DNA of 43,101 nt. It comes from Altererythrobacter sp. GTDB lineage: Bacteria > Pseudomonadota > Alphaproteobacteria > Sphingomonadales > Sphingomonadaceae. The translations under genes and the position numbers were made by a program. Shown here in pieces: positions 1-8,822 of this stretch. The number at the start of each line of letters is the position of its first letter. Positions within the stretch are counted from its first letter, which is position 1. The notes beneath the pieces were generated by a model. It was not told the origin of the DNA, did not search any database, and saw nothing but the letters and a program-made list of their open reading frames with translations. The stretch lies in NCBI GenBank assembly GCA_031178065.1, contig JAPSJS010000027.1, positions 1-43,101 of the forward strand, read 5' to 3'.

Positions 1-1780
<1,780 letters not shown>

Positions 1781-1796
1781 GGCTGGGATATGGGCG

Positions 1797-1839
1797 AGCG
1801 AGGCGCGGACGGCAAGCGCTTGGCAGGCCGCGCCTCGCT
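1797..1839. repeat. nested inverted repeat between divergent uvrB and lipoprotein genes
   Basis: Two perfect 12-bp arms, AGCGAGGCGCGG (1797-1808) and its complement CCGCGCCTCGCT (1828-1839), flank a 19-bp spacer. The spacer itself holds the 10-bp palindrome CAAGCGCTTG (1813-1822). It lies 17 bp upstream of the uvrB ATG and 41 bp upstream of the next gene, so it cannot be a simple 3' terminator for either. It could be an operator, a cruciform, or a 5' leader hairpin. Its function is unknown. Confidence 0.6.
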
Positions 1840-1880
1840 TGATAGCTAGGGTGAAAGGGGACCCAGCAAGGAGCAATCGA

Positions 1881-2423
1881 ATGCGTGCAATGGTCATGGT
1901 TGCCGGCAGCGCGCTTGCGCTTGCGGCGTGCGGCAGCGAGCCCGATCAGCCGAAGACGGCCGAGGAAGTCATCGAGGCGGCCGACGAGCTGGTGAAGCCC
2001 CGCCCGGGGCTCTACCGCAGCAGCGCGGAAGTTATCGATTTCGAGATTCCCGGCATTCCGCCGGAACAGGCGGCGCGGATGCGCGACATGGCTGCCGGCC
2101 TCCAGGGGGAACAGCGGACCCAGTGCCTGACCGAAGCCGAGGCGGAGGAGGGCTTTCAGCGCGTCGTCAAGCAACTTGGGGAAGGGCAGGACGGCATAAC
2201 CTGCACTTTCTCGCGCTTCGAGGCGGCGGGTAAGGACCTCGACGCGGTGCTTACTTGCGGCGGACCAAACGGGGTCGATGCGGAGATGACGATCGACGGC
2301 ACCGTGGAGGAAGAACGGAGCCGCATGCGGATGGCCATGAGCCAGCAATCCGGAGCGATTCCCGGCGGCGAGATGCGTATGACGATGGAAGTCGTGTCCG
2401 AGCGGATCGGCGACTGCCCCTGA
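1881..2423 (+). CDS. DUF3617-like lipoprotein
   Basis: A 180-residue predicted lipoprotein of unknown function. The N terminus [17 protein letters not shown] carries a lipobox (LAAC) with Cys17 as the lipidation site, so it probably sits on the periplasmic face of a membrane. The mature part starts with a K-P-R-P-G-L-Y pattern, and later cysteines occur in [23 protein letters not shown] and the C-terminal GDCP. This 'PGLYR... cysteines... C-terminal C' layout is what I associate with DUF3617, a common family in sphingomonads. The start at 1881 is chosen because AAGGAG lies about 7 bp upstream and the signal sequence begins there, although the frame is open further upstream. It is divergent from uvrB and about 50 bp ahead of the hydrolase gene. 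Family assignment is by pattern only. Confidence 0.8.
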   Translation: MRAMVMVAGSALALAACGSEPDQPKTAEEVIEAADELVKPRPGLYRSSAEVIDFEIPGIPPEQAARMRDMAAGLQGEQRTQCLTEAEAEEGFQRVVKQLGEGQDGITCTFSRFEAAGKDLDAVLTCGGPNGVDAEMTIDGTVEEERSRMRMAMSQQSGAIPGGEMRMTMEVVSERIGDCP

Positions 2424-2473
2424 GGGGACAAAAGCTGCGCGTGGAACGTCGCCGTTCAGCCAGCGTTAGCCAA

Positions 2474-3268
2474 ATGAGCATAAGTTACATTTCTATGGCA
2501 ACGCTACCGGCCCCTTCCTCGTTCGCGCAGCTCCCTACCACGCGGGAAGAACTGGCCCTGCGCTGGGAACTGGCGCGCGAACCGGATCCTGAGGCGAACG
2601 GCGGGCCCAAGCTCCGATATCTGGTTGGCGAGCTGTCGCATCTCGCCGAGCCGGTTGTCCGTCCGTTCCGGCGCATCGATATCCCGGCCGCCTCTGCCTG
2701 TCGGACCGTCATGCTGCTGCCGGGCTTCGCCACCCACCCGGTCCGCATGCGCTACATGGCGCGGCTGCTCGAACAAGCAGGCCACAAGGTCAAGCGGTGG
2801 GGTCTGGGCTTCAACTTCGGGCCAACCGAGGAGAACGTTCAGTATCTCGAGCGGCGGCTGATCGAAGTGCATGAGCGCTATGGCCGAGAGGTCTATCTCG
2901 TCGGTTGGAGCCTGGGCGGGCTCTTCGCGCGCGAGATCGCCAAGCGCCACCCGGAGCGGGTGGCGAAAGTAATCACCATGGGTTCTCCCTTCTCGGGCAA
3001 TCCGCGCGCCAACAACGCCTGGCGCGCTTATCAGTTCGTGACCGGCCACCGCGTCGACCAACCGCCGATCGAGGCCGATCTGCGCGAGAAGCCGCCGGTG
3101 CCGACCATCGCTCTGTGGAGTCCCCGCGACGGCATCGTCAGCCCGCGCAGCGCGCGCGGCCGCGAAAGCGAGCGCGACCGGGCCGTGGCGCTGCGCTGCA
3201 CCCACCTGGGCTTCACCTCGTCGCCTCAGGCCATTCGCGCTGTCCTGCGGGAACTCGAAGGCGACTGA
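2474..3268 (+). CDS. alpha/beta-hydrolase fold protein
   Basis: A 264-residue cytoplasmic protein with the alpha/beta-hydrolase layout. The nucleophile elbow G-W-S-L-G places Ser146, the acid is probably Asp219 in SPRDGIVSP, and the base is His244 in CTHLGF. An oxyanion-type LLPGFATHP segment lies near residue 82. The region between the elbow and the acid (TMGSPFSGNPRANNAWRA) resembles the lipase and PGAP1-like branch more than small esterases. A second ATG at 2495 is an alternative start; neither has a strong Shine-Dalgarno sequence. The gene ends 71 bp before the Anbu operon and points the same way, so it may be co-transcribed, but a hairpin (3280-3302) sits in the gap. The substrate cannot be read from sequence. 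Confidence 0.85.
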   Translation: MSISYISMATLPAPSSFAQLPTTREELALRWELAREPDPEANGGPKLRYLVGELSHLAEPVVRPFRRIDIPAASACRTVMLLPGFATHPVRMRYMARLLEQAGHKVKRWGLGFNFGPTEENVQYLERRLIEVHERYGREVYLVGWSLGGLFAREIAKRHPERVAKVITMGSPFSGNPRANNAWRAYQFVTGHRVDQPPIEADLREKPPVPTIALWSPRDGIVSPRSARGRESERDRAVALRCTHLGFTSSPQAIRAVLRELEGD

Positions 3269-3279
3269 ACCTTTTCCTA

Positions 3280-3302
3280 CACGACGAGGGCGGCTTGTCG
3301 TG
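3280..3302 (+). other. stem-loop between hydrolase gene and Anbu operon
   Basis: CACGACGAG (3280-3288) pairs with CTTGTCGTG (3294-3302) over 9 bp, one of them G-U, with a 5-nt loop. No T-run follows, so it is not a canonical intrinsic terminator. It may be an attenuating or mRNA-stabilising hairpin, or a weak operator, in front of the ATP-grasp gene. Confidence 0.35.
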
Positions 3303-3339
3303 GGACGTGAACCGCACCGGATAGCGATCCAGGAGGTTC

Positions 3340-4767
3340 ATGTACGAAGCGGACGGCAGATTCGACGAGATGCGGACCGGCGATGGAACGGTTCGCCCCG
3401 CCTACAAAGAATACCGCCACTGGTTCGATCAGCAGGACTCCGCTTTCCTTTCGCGCAAGCACCGCGAAGCGGAGATCGCCTTCCGCCGCACGGGCATCAC
3501 GTTCAATGTCTACGGCGAGCATGAGGCGGAAGAGCGGCTGATTCCATTCGACATGGTGCCGCGCATCATCACCGCGCCCGAGTGGCAGCGGCTGACGCGT
3601 GGAATCGAGCAGCGCGTGCGCGCGATCAACGCCTTCATCCACGACCTTTATCACGGGCAGGAGATTGTCAGCGCGGGCGTGCTGCCGGAGAGGCTGCTGC
3701 GCGACAATCCAGCCTGGCTGCAGAACATGGTCGGGCTCACGCCGCCCGGCGAGATCTACACCCATGTCGTCGGCATCGACCTCGTACGCACCGGACCGGA
3801 TGAGTTCTTCGTGCTGGAGGACAACGCACGCACCCCGTCGGGCGTCAGTTATATGCTGCAGAACCGGGAAACGATGATGGCGATGTTTCCGGAGCTTTTC
3901 ACGCGCGTGCCGGTTCGCACGGTATCGGACTATCCCCGGCGGCTGGCGAAGAGCCTCGCGGCTTGCGCACCGGCGGCGACGGAGGGCAAGCCGACGGTCG
4001 CCGTGCTGACGCCGGGGATCCACAACAGCGCCTATTTCGAACATGCCTTCCTCGCCGATCAAATGGGCGCCGAGCTGGTCGAAGGCAGTGACCTGCGGGT
4101 GACCGATGGCCGCGTCGCCATGCGTACGACGCGCGGGTACGAACCGATCGACGTGCTTTATCGCCGGGTGGACGACGACTTCCTCGATCCGTTGACCTTC
4201 AATCCCGACAGCGTGCTGGGCGTGCCGGGCATCATGGACGTCTATCGTGCGGGCGGGATCACCATCGCCAATGCGCCCGGCACCGGCGTTGCCGATGACA
4301 AGGCGATCTACAGCTTCATGCCGGAGATCGTAGAGTTCTACACCGGCGACAAGCCGCTGCTGCCCAACGTGGAGACCTGGCGCTGCGCGGACCGAGAAGG
4401 CCTCGCCCATGTGCTAGACAACCTTGAGGAACTGGTGGTCAAGGAAGTCCACGGCTCGGGCGGCTACGGGATGCTGGTCGGTCCTGCCGCCTCGAAGCGT
4501 GAACTGGCGGCATTCCGCCGCAAGTTGAAGGCGAGGCCGCAGAACTACATCGCGCAGCCGACCCTTTCGCTTTCGACCTGCCCGATCTTCACCCGGCGCG
4601 GCCTCGCCCCGCGGCATGTCGATCTCAGGCCGTTCGTGCTTGTCTCGCCCGAGGGGATCGACATCGTTCCCGGCGGGCTCAGCCGGGTCGCGATGCGCAA
4701 AGGCTCGCTGGTAGTGAATTCGAGCCAGGGCGGAGGCACGAAAGATACGTGGGTGCTCAAGGACTGA
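3340..4767 (+). CDS. circularly permuted type 2 ATP-grasp protein (Anbu operon)
   Basis: A 475-residue protein of the circularly permuted ATP-grasp family (formerly DUF404/DUF407). ATP-grasp enzymes join a carboxylate to an amine or thiol through an acyl-phosphate, and this branch is predicted to act as an amide ligase of unknown substrate. Diagnostic segments are VLEDNARTPSGVSYMLQNRE near residue 155, VVKEVHGSGGYGMLVGP near residue 368, an LRPFVL segment and the C-terminal SSQGGGTKDTWVL. The start is firm: AGGAGG lies 3 bp ahead of the ATG. It is the first gene of a tight four-gene operon, followed 16 bp later by the alpha-E gene. Iyer, Aravind and colleagues described this family together with alpha-E, transglutaminase and Anbu genes. 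The pairing is known; the product is not. Confidence 0.93.
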   Translation: MYEADGRFDEMRTGDGTVRPAYKEYRHWFDQQDSAFLSRKHREAEIAFRRTGITFNVYGEHEAEERLIPFDMVPRIITAPEWQRLTRGIEQRVRAINAFIHDLYHGQEIVSAGVLPERLLRDNPAWLQNMVGLTPPGEIYTHVVGIDLVRTGPDEFFVLEDNARTPSGVSYMLQNRETMMAMFPELFTRVPVRTVSDYPRRLAKSLAACAPAATEGKPTVAVLTPGIHNSAYFEHAFLADQMGAELVEGSDLRVTDGRVAMRTTRGYEPIDVLYRRVDDDFLDPLTFNPDSVLGVPGIMDVYRAGGITIANAPGTGVADDKAIYSFMPEIVEFYTGDKPLLPNVETWRCADREGLAHVLDNLEELVVKEVHGSGGYGMLVGPAASKRELAAFRRKLKARPQNYIAQPTLSLSTCPIFTRRGLAPRHVDLRPFVLVSPEGIDIVPGGLSRVAMRKGSLVVNSSQGGGTKDTWVLKD

Positions 4768-4783
4768 TGCGGAGGGCCCCGCC

Positions 4784-5728
4784 TTGCTAGGCCGCACCGC
4801 GCATGGCCTTTTCTGGATGTTCCGCTACCTCGAACGGGCGGAGAACACCGCTCGTCTGCTCGAGGCGGGCTTTCACATGGCGCTCACCCGTGATGTCGCC
4901 ACCGCGGAAGAGGAATGGCGCTCCGTCATCGAAGCGTTCGGGCAGCGCGCCGGATACGAGACCAAGCACGGCACCTACACGGGGCACCAGGTGTGGAACT
5001 ACCTCCTGCGCGACCCCGACAACGCCATGAGCGTACTCGCCCTGATCAGCGCGGTGCGGACCAATGCTCGCGCTGTGCGCAATGCGATCAGCGGAGAACT
5101 GTGGGAAGCGATCAACGAGAGCTGGATGGAGATTTCAGGGCTCCTCGCCCGACCCGTGGCGCAAGGCAGCGTGGGTGAGGCCGTGCAGATTATCCGCCGA
5201 GCGGGCACTGCGGTCCACGGCGCGATGAACGGGTCGATGCTGCGCAACGAGGGTTTCCACTTCGCGCGTGCCGGCACTTTCGTCGAACGTGCCGACTGCG
5301 TCGCGCGCATTCTCGACATGAAGTACTATCTGCTGCTGCCATCGCTGTCGTACGTGGGGTCGAGCCTCGATACGGGCCAGTGGGATCAGGTGCTCCGTTC
5401 CGTCTCGGGTGATCGTGCCTTCCGCTGGCTCAACGCCGGCCAGATCGACGCGCGGGGGATTGTCGAGTTTCTCGTGCTCGACGACCGTTTCCCGCGCAGC
5501 GTCGCCTTCTGCCATTCGGCGCTGCGCGACGAGTTGGCGGCGCTGGCGCGGCTTCACGGGGCCGAGGGGGAGAGCAACGCCCTGATGCGTGAGAGCGCCA
5601 CGCGCATCGCCGACCTCACAATCGAAAACATCTTCGAAACCGGCCTGCATGACTTCCTGCTCGAGTTCATCGCCTGCAACCGCGCCATCGCCGATGCGAT
5701 CGCCGACGATTACCGGTTACTGAGCTGA
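4784..5728 (+). CDS. alpha-E domain protein (DUF403) of the Anbu operon
   Basis: A 314-residue all-alpha protein with the family N terminus LGRTAHGLFWMFRYLERAEN; the conserved acidic residues of this helix give the family its name. Further helices carry VWNYLLRD (residues about 67-74) and a DLTIENIFETGLHDFL segment near the C terminus. No catalytic function has been proven; it is the regular partner of the permuted ATP-grasp protein and may help build or bind the ligated product. The start is a TTG at 4784, chosen because the family motif begins at once and no ATG lies upstream in frame after the preceding stop; GGAGGG lies about 8 bp ahead. It follows the ATP-grasp gene by 16 bp and precedes the transglutaminase gene by 3 bp, which suggests translational coupling. 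Confidence 0.92.
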   Translation: MLGRTAHGLFWMFRYLERAENTARLLEAGFHMALTRDVATAEEEWRSVIEAFGQRAGYETKHGTYTGHQVWNYLLRDPDNAMSVLALISAVRTNARAVRNAISGELWEAINESWMEISGLLARPVAQGSVGEAVQIIRRAGTAVHGAMNGSMLRNEGFHFARAGTFVERADCVARILDMKYYLLLPSLSYVGSSLDTGQWDQVLRSVSGDRAFRWLNAGQIDARGIVEFLVLDDRFPRSVAFCHSALRDELAALARLHGAEGESNALMRESATRIADLTIENIFETGLHDFLLEFIACNRAIADAIADDYRLLS

Positions 5729-5731
5729 TCG

Positions 5732-6553
5732 ATGCGTCTCTCGATCCGCCATCGAACCCGCTACGCTTTCGCCGAACCGGTGGTTCACGCGCTCCAGCGA
5801 CTGCGCATGATGCCCAAGGCGACCCAGGGCCAAGCGGTCCTGTCATGGGATATGGAGTACGAGAACGCCCAGCCGGAGCTCACCTACGAAGACCAGCATT
5901 GTAACGCGGTGACGCTGGTTTCCGTCGAGCAGGGTGCGCGGGAAGTGGTCGTCAGTTGCAGCGGGGTGGTCGACACCCGCGACCAGGCAGGCGTCATCGG
6001 CCATCATTCGGGTCATCTGCCGCTATGGAGCTTTCTCGGGCAGACTCGCCTCACGCGACCGGGGGCGAAAGTGCGGGCGCTGCTGCGCAACCTCGAGTGT
6101 GCGCCCGACGGCAAGCTCGACTTCCTCCACGCGCTCTCGCAACGCATCCGCGAGACGGTCGAATACCGCGCCGGATCCACTGGGGTCGCGACCACGGCTG
6201 AGGAAGCTGCGGACGCCGGCTGCGGTGTGTGCCAGGATCACGCGCAGATATTCATCGGCGCCGCCCGCATGCACGACATTCCTGCACGCTACGTCAGCGG
6301 CTATCTTATGATGAACGATCGCATCGACCAGGAAGCGACCCACGCCTGGGCTGAGGTGCACCTCGACGAGCTCGGCTGGGTGGGGTTCGACATCTCCAAC
6401 GGGATCAGTCCCGATGCGCGCTACGTCCGCGTTGCCACCGGCCAAGACTACCGTGATGCTGCCCCGGTCACTGGCGTCAGCTTCGGGGTTGCCAGCGAGA
6501 GCCTCCACGTCGATGTGGCGGTCGAACAGCAGCAGATGGAACAGCAGCAATGA
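5732..6553 (+). CDS. transglutaminase-like cysteine protease/amidase (Anbu operon)
   Basis: A 273-residue protein with an N-terminal beta-rich domain (starting MRLSIRHRTRYAF, typical of bacterial transglutaminase N regions) and a transglutaminase-like core. The catalytic triad is visible: Cys167 in GVCQDHA, His204 in ATHAWAEVH and Asp220 in GFDISNG. Bacterial members usually hydrolyse or transfer amide bonds and are often peptidases. No signal peptide is seen, so a cytoplasmic location is likely. The C terminus is rich in Gln and Glu (EQQQMEQQQ) and its stop codon overlaps the Anbu start as ATGA (6550-6553), which implies translational coupling. Together with the ATP-grasp and alpha-E proteins it forms the accessory set that accompanies Anbu in many Proteobacteria. 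Confidence 0.93.
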   Translation: MRLSIRHRTRYAFAEPVVHALQRLRMMPKATQGQAVLSWDMEYENAQPELTYEDQHCNAVTLVSVEQGAREVVVSCSGVVDTRDQAGVIGHHSGHLPLWSFLGQTRLTRPGAKVRALLRNLECAPDGKLDFLHALSQRIRETVEYRAGSTGVATTAEEAADAGCGVCQDHAQIFIGAARMHDIPARYVSGYLMMNDRIDQEATHAWAEVHLDELGWVGFDISNGISPDARYVRVATGQDYRDAAPVTGVSFGVASESLHVDVAVEQQQMEQQQ

Positions 6554-7299
6554 CCTATTGCGTCGGAATGGTGCTCGACGAAGGCCTCGTCCTGATGAGC
6601 GACACGCGCACCAATTCGGGCGTCGACAACATCTCGGTGTTTCGGAAGATGTTTCATTGGCAGCAACCCGGGGAGCGGATGCTCGCGGTCATGACCGCGG
6701 GCAATCTCGCCACGACGCAGGCGGTGATCAGCTACCTCGAGGAACGCATCAAGGTCCCGGGGGAACGGCACAATTCACTGCTCGAAGCGCCGACAATGTT
6801 CCAGGTCGCGACCGAGATCGGACGCTTGCTGCGCGCCACGATCGAGGAACGGCAGGAGGCGAACGCCGACCGGGGGCGGGGCCGCTTCACAGCATCGGTC
6901 ATTCTCGCGGGACAGATCAAAGGCATGGAGCCGCGCCTGTTCTTGATCTACCCCGAGGGCAACTTCATCGAAGCGAGTTTCGACACGCCTTTCTTCCAGA
7001 TCGGCGAGACGAAATACGGCCGCCCGATTCTGATCCGCGGCTACGACCGCGAGATGAGCTTCGAGGATGCGGTGAAGCTGCTGATGGTTTCGTTCGATTC
7101 GACTCTCAAGGCCAACCTATCGGTCGGCCTGCCGCTCGACCTGCTGGTGATCGCCCGTGACAGCTTCGAGCCCACGCACGCGCGCCGCATCACGCATGAC
7201 GACCCCTACTTCGAGGCTATTTCCTCGAGCTGGGGAAACGAGCTGCGCAAGGCGTTCCATGCGCTGCCGGATTACAGCTTCTACACGGGCGACGGATAG
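6550..7299 (+). CDS. Anbu proteasome-type peptidase
   Basis: A 249-residue Ntn-hydrolase of the Anbu branch (proteasome and HslV relatives; COG3484-type). The product begins M-T-Y-C-V-G-M, so removal of the initiator Met would expose Thr1 as nucleophile. Counting from Thr1, Asp17 lies in LMSDTRTN and Lys32 in FRKMF, matching the Thr/Asp/Lys set of active proteasome-type subunits. A GNLATTQA segment near residue 57 and a ..RPILIRGYDREMSFEDAVKL.. region are typical of the family. Published Anbu structures show open helical or lock-washer assemblies rather than closed rings, without a known ATPase partner; I see no HslU-type ATPase gene here. Last gene of the operon, overlapping the transglutaminase by 4 bp. 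The biological substrate is unknown. Confidence 0.94.
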   Translation: MTYCVGMVLDEGLVLMSDTRTNSGVDNISVFRKMFHWQQPGERMLAVMTAGNLATTQAVISYLEERIKVPGERHNSLLEAPTMFQVATEIGRLLRATIEERQEANADRGRGRFTASVILAGQIKGMEPRLFLIYPEGNFIEASFDTPFFQIGETKYGRPILIRGYDREMSFEDAVKLLMVSFDSTLKANLSVGLPLDLLVIARDSFEPTHARRITHDDPYFEAISSSWGNELRKAFHALPDYSFYTGDG

Positions 7300-7300
7300 G

Positions 7301-7315
7301 CGCTCCTGCGGAGCG
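7301..7315 (+). terminator. GC hairpin just after the Anbu stop
   Basis: CGCTCC, a TGC loop and GGAGCG form a 6-bp hairpin immediately after the TAG stop of Anbu. There is no T-run, so it is at best a weak or Rho-assisted terminator or a 3' end stabiliser. Confidence 0.3.
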
Positions 7316-7454
7316 TGGCAGCACGTAGCCGTTACGTCCATTCCGGACCAAAGCCGGACGTCTGGAACGCCACCTGTCCGGCCCCCACGGTGAGGGATTG
7401 CCGCTAGCTAAAATCTTGAAAACAGAGCGATTGTGATGCCGCCCGAGGGGGTGC

Positions 7455-8078
7455 ATGGGTGCATCGCTGCGCCGCATGGGCGGGCAGCAGATCATTCACA
7501 TCGTCGAACCGGAAGATGATCTACGCGCGCAGATTGCGCAGGTCGCCGGCGCGCTGGGCCATCGTGCGGAAGTCTATGCCGCGATCGATGAGGTGGCGGA
7601 CCTCCAGCCGGAGGGCGGGCTGCTGCTGGTCCGCGATTGCGATCGGTGGGGCGGCATTGCGGAGAGTATTCGGCGGCTCACTCGGCAATCCGTCTGGCTG
7701 CCGGTGATCGCGACTGCAGTGGAGCCTGGAACCGCACGGATAGTCGCGGCCACCCGGGGCGGAGCCTTCGACTACCTCGACCTGCCCGTGACGCGCGAAG
7801 CGCTGGGCGACGCGATCGACCGGGCGGCAGTCGAAGCGCCGGATCATGCCGCCACGCAGCGGCGGCTTGCCGAAGCGCGCCGCCATATCGGCGCCCTGAC
7901 CCGGCGCGAGCGCGAGGTGCTCGATCTGTTGACCGACGGCCTGAGCAACAAGGCGATTGCTCGCGAGCTTGCGATCAGCCCGCGCACGGTCGAGATCCAC
8001 CGCGCGAACATGATGGCGAAGCTTGGGGCCAGGCACCCGGCGGATGCGGTGCGGATCAGGCTCGATGCGAGGAAATGA
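7455..8078 (+). CDS. LuxR/FixJ-type response regulator with degenerate receiver
   Basis: A 207-residue two-domain regulator. Residues about 11-130 form a receiver-like domain and about 149-203 a LuxR/NarL-type helix-turn-helix (LTRREREVLDLLTDG, LSNKAIARELAISPRTVEIH). Aligned by eye with FixJ, the phospho-acceptor appears kept as Asp61 (LLLVRDCD) and a Thr at 87, but the acidic pocket reads E-P in place of D-D and the conserved Lys of the E-K-P motif is Leu110 (YLDLPV). Phosphorylation may therefore be absent or atypical. The ATG at 7455 has GAGGGG 4 bp upstream; a second ATG at 7476 lacks one. No histidine kinase gene is next to it. It converges on the extensin gene with a 12-bp gap. Confidence 0.85.
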   Translation: MGASLRRMGGQQIIHIVEPEDDLRAQIAQVAGALGHRAEVYAAIDEVADLQPEGGLLLVRDCDRWGGIAESIRRLTRQSVWLPVIATAVEPGTARIVAATRGGAFDYLDLPVTREALGDAIDRAAVEAPDHAATQRRLAEARRHIGALTRREREVLDLLTDGLSNKAIARELAISPRTVEIHRANMMAKLGARHPADAVRIRLDARK

Positions 8079-8090
8079 CCGCGCCCGTAG

Positions 8091-8759
8091 TCAGCGGCAA
8101 AACCCGCCGTCGCCGCCGCGCTCGAGGTGGAAATGGTTGCGGTGCGCGGCGTTATATTCGGGACCGAGCACGGTCTCGAACCGCTTGCACGCGCTGCGCT
8201 GGACGATGCGCAGGAACTCACGCTCGGCGGAAGTTCCCTCGTCCCAGTCTTCGAGCACGCTCACCCTGCGGCCGTCGGCGAGCACGAATGCGGACACGTC
8301 GATCGCCTGGGCCTGGGAATGCGCGGAGCGCCGCGAGCTGCCGGCGACGTTGCGGCAGGCGTAGCTGCCCATGGTCTCGACCTGCACGATAGGACTGCCG
8401 AGATAGATGCGCGCAGCGCGATCGACGCCGTAGCGAACCCAGCCGGTGAACGCCGTCGCAGTCGGGCAGGCGACGGGGCCGAGGTTGGTGACGGCGAACG
8501 TGCCGCGATCGCCCGGCAACCGGGTAAGATTCACGGTGTTGAGCAGCGAACATCCCTGCCCGGCATAGCGGTCCGGCAGCGGGCTGAAGCCCGCCCCGGT
8601 TGCGCCGAGTTCGGCCAGGCATTGCCGCGCTGCCGGGGTGGGCGACACGGTCGTGCCGCTCGACGGTTCGCGCGGCCGCTGGGGACTGCGGCTTTCGGGC
8701 AGGACCTGACAGGCGCCGAGTGCCAGCAGGGCAAGGCAGGAAAGGATCGCGCGCCGCAT
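8091..8759 (-). CDS. extensin-like family lipoprotein
   Basis: A 222-residue predicted lipoprotein with signal MRRAILSCLALLALGAC (lipobox LGAC, Cys17), then a Pro/Ser/Arg-rich linker to about residue 43. The C-terminal domain matches the bacterial extensin-like family: HSQAQAIDVSAF near residue 146 and HRNHFHLERGG near the C terminus. The spaced His/Asp and HxH pattern resembles the zinc site of M15/VanY-type D,D-peptidases, so a peptidoglycan role is plausible but unproven. Paired cysteines at CLAELG, GCSLLN, VACPTA, YACRN, SACKRF and GFCR suggest disulfides in the periplasm. It lies 63 bp downstream of putP on the same strand and could be co-transcribed, though no functional link is evident. 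Confidence 0.87.
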   Translation of the reverse strand: MRRAILSCLALLALGACQVLPESRSPQRPREPSSGTTVSPTPAARQCLAELGATGAGFSPLPDRYAGQGCSLLNTVNLTRLPGDRGTFAVTNLGPVACPTATAFTGWVRYGVDRAARIYLGSPIVQVETMGSYACRNVAGSSRRSAHSQAQAIDVSAFVLADGRRVSVLEDWDEGTSAEREFLRIVQRSACKRFETVLGPEYNAAHRNHFHLERGGDGGFCR

Positions 8760-8822
8760 TGCCGAAATCCCTGCCGCCCCGATGGTTAATCCAACCTTGC
8801 CCGCCCGAGCTCCGCCCGCCGA

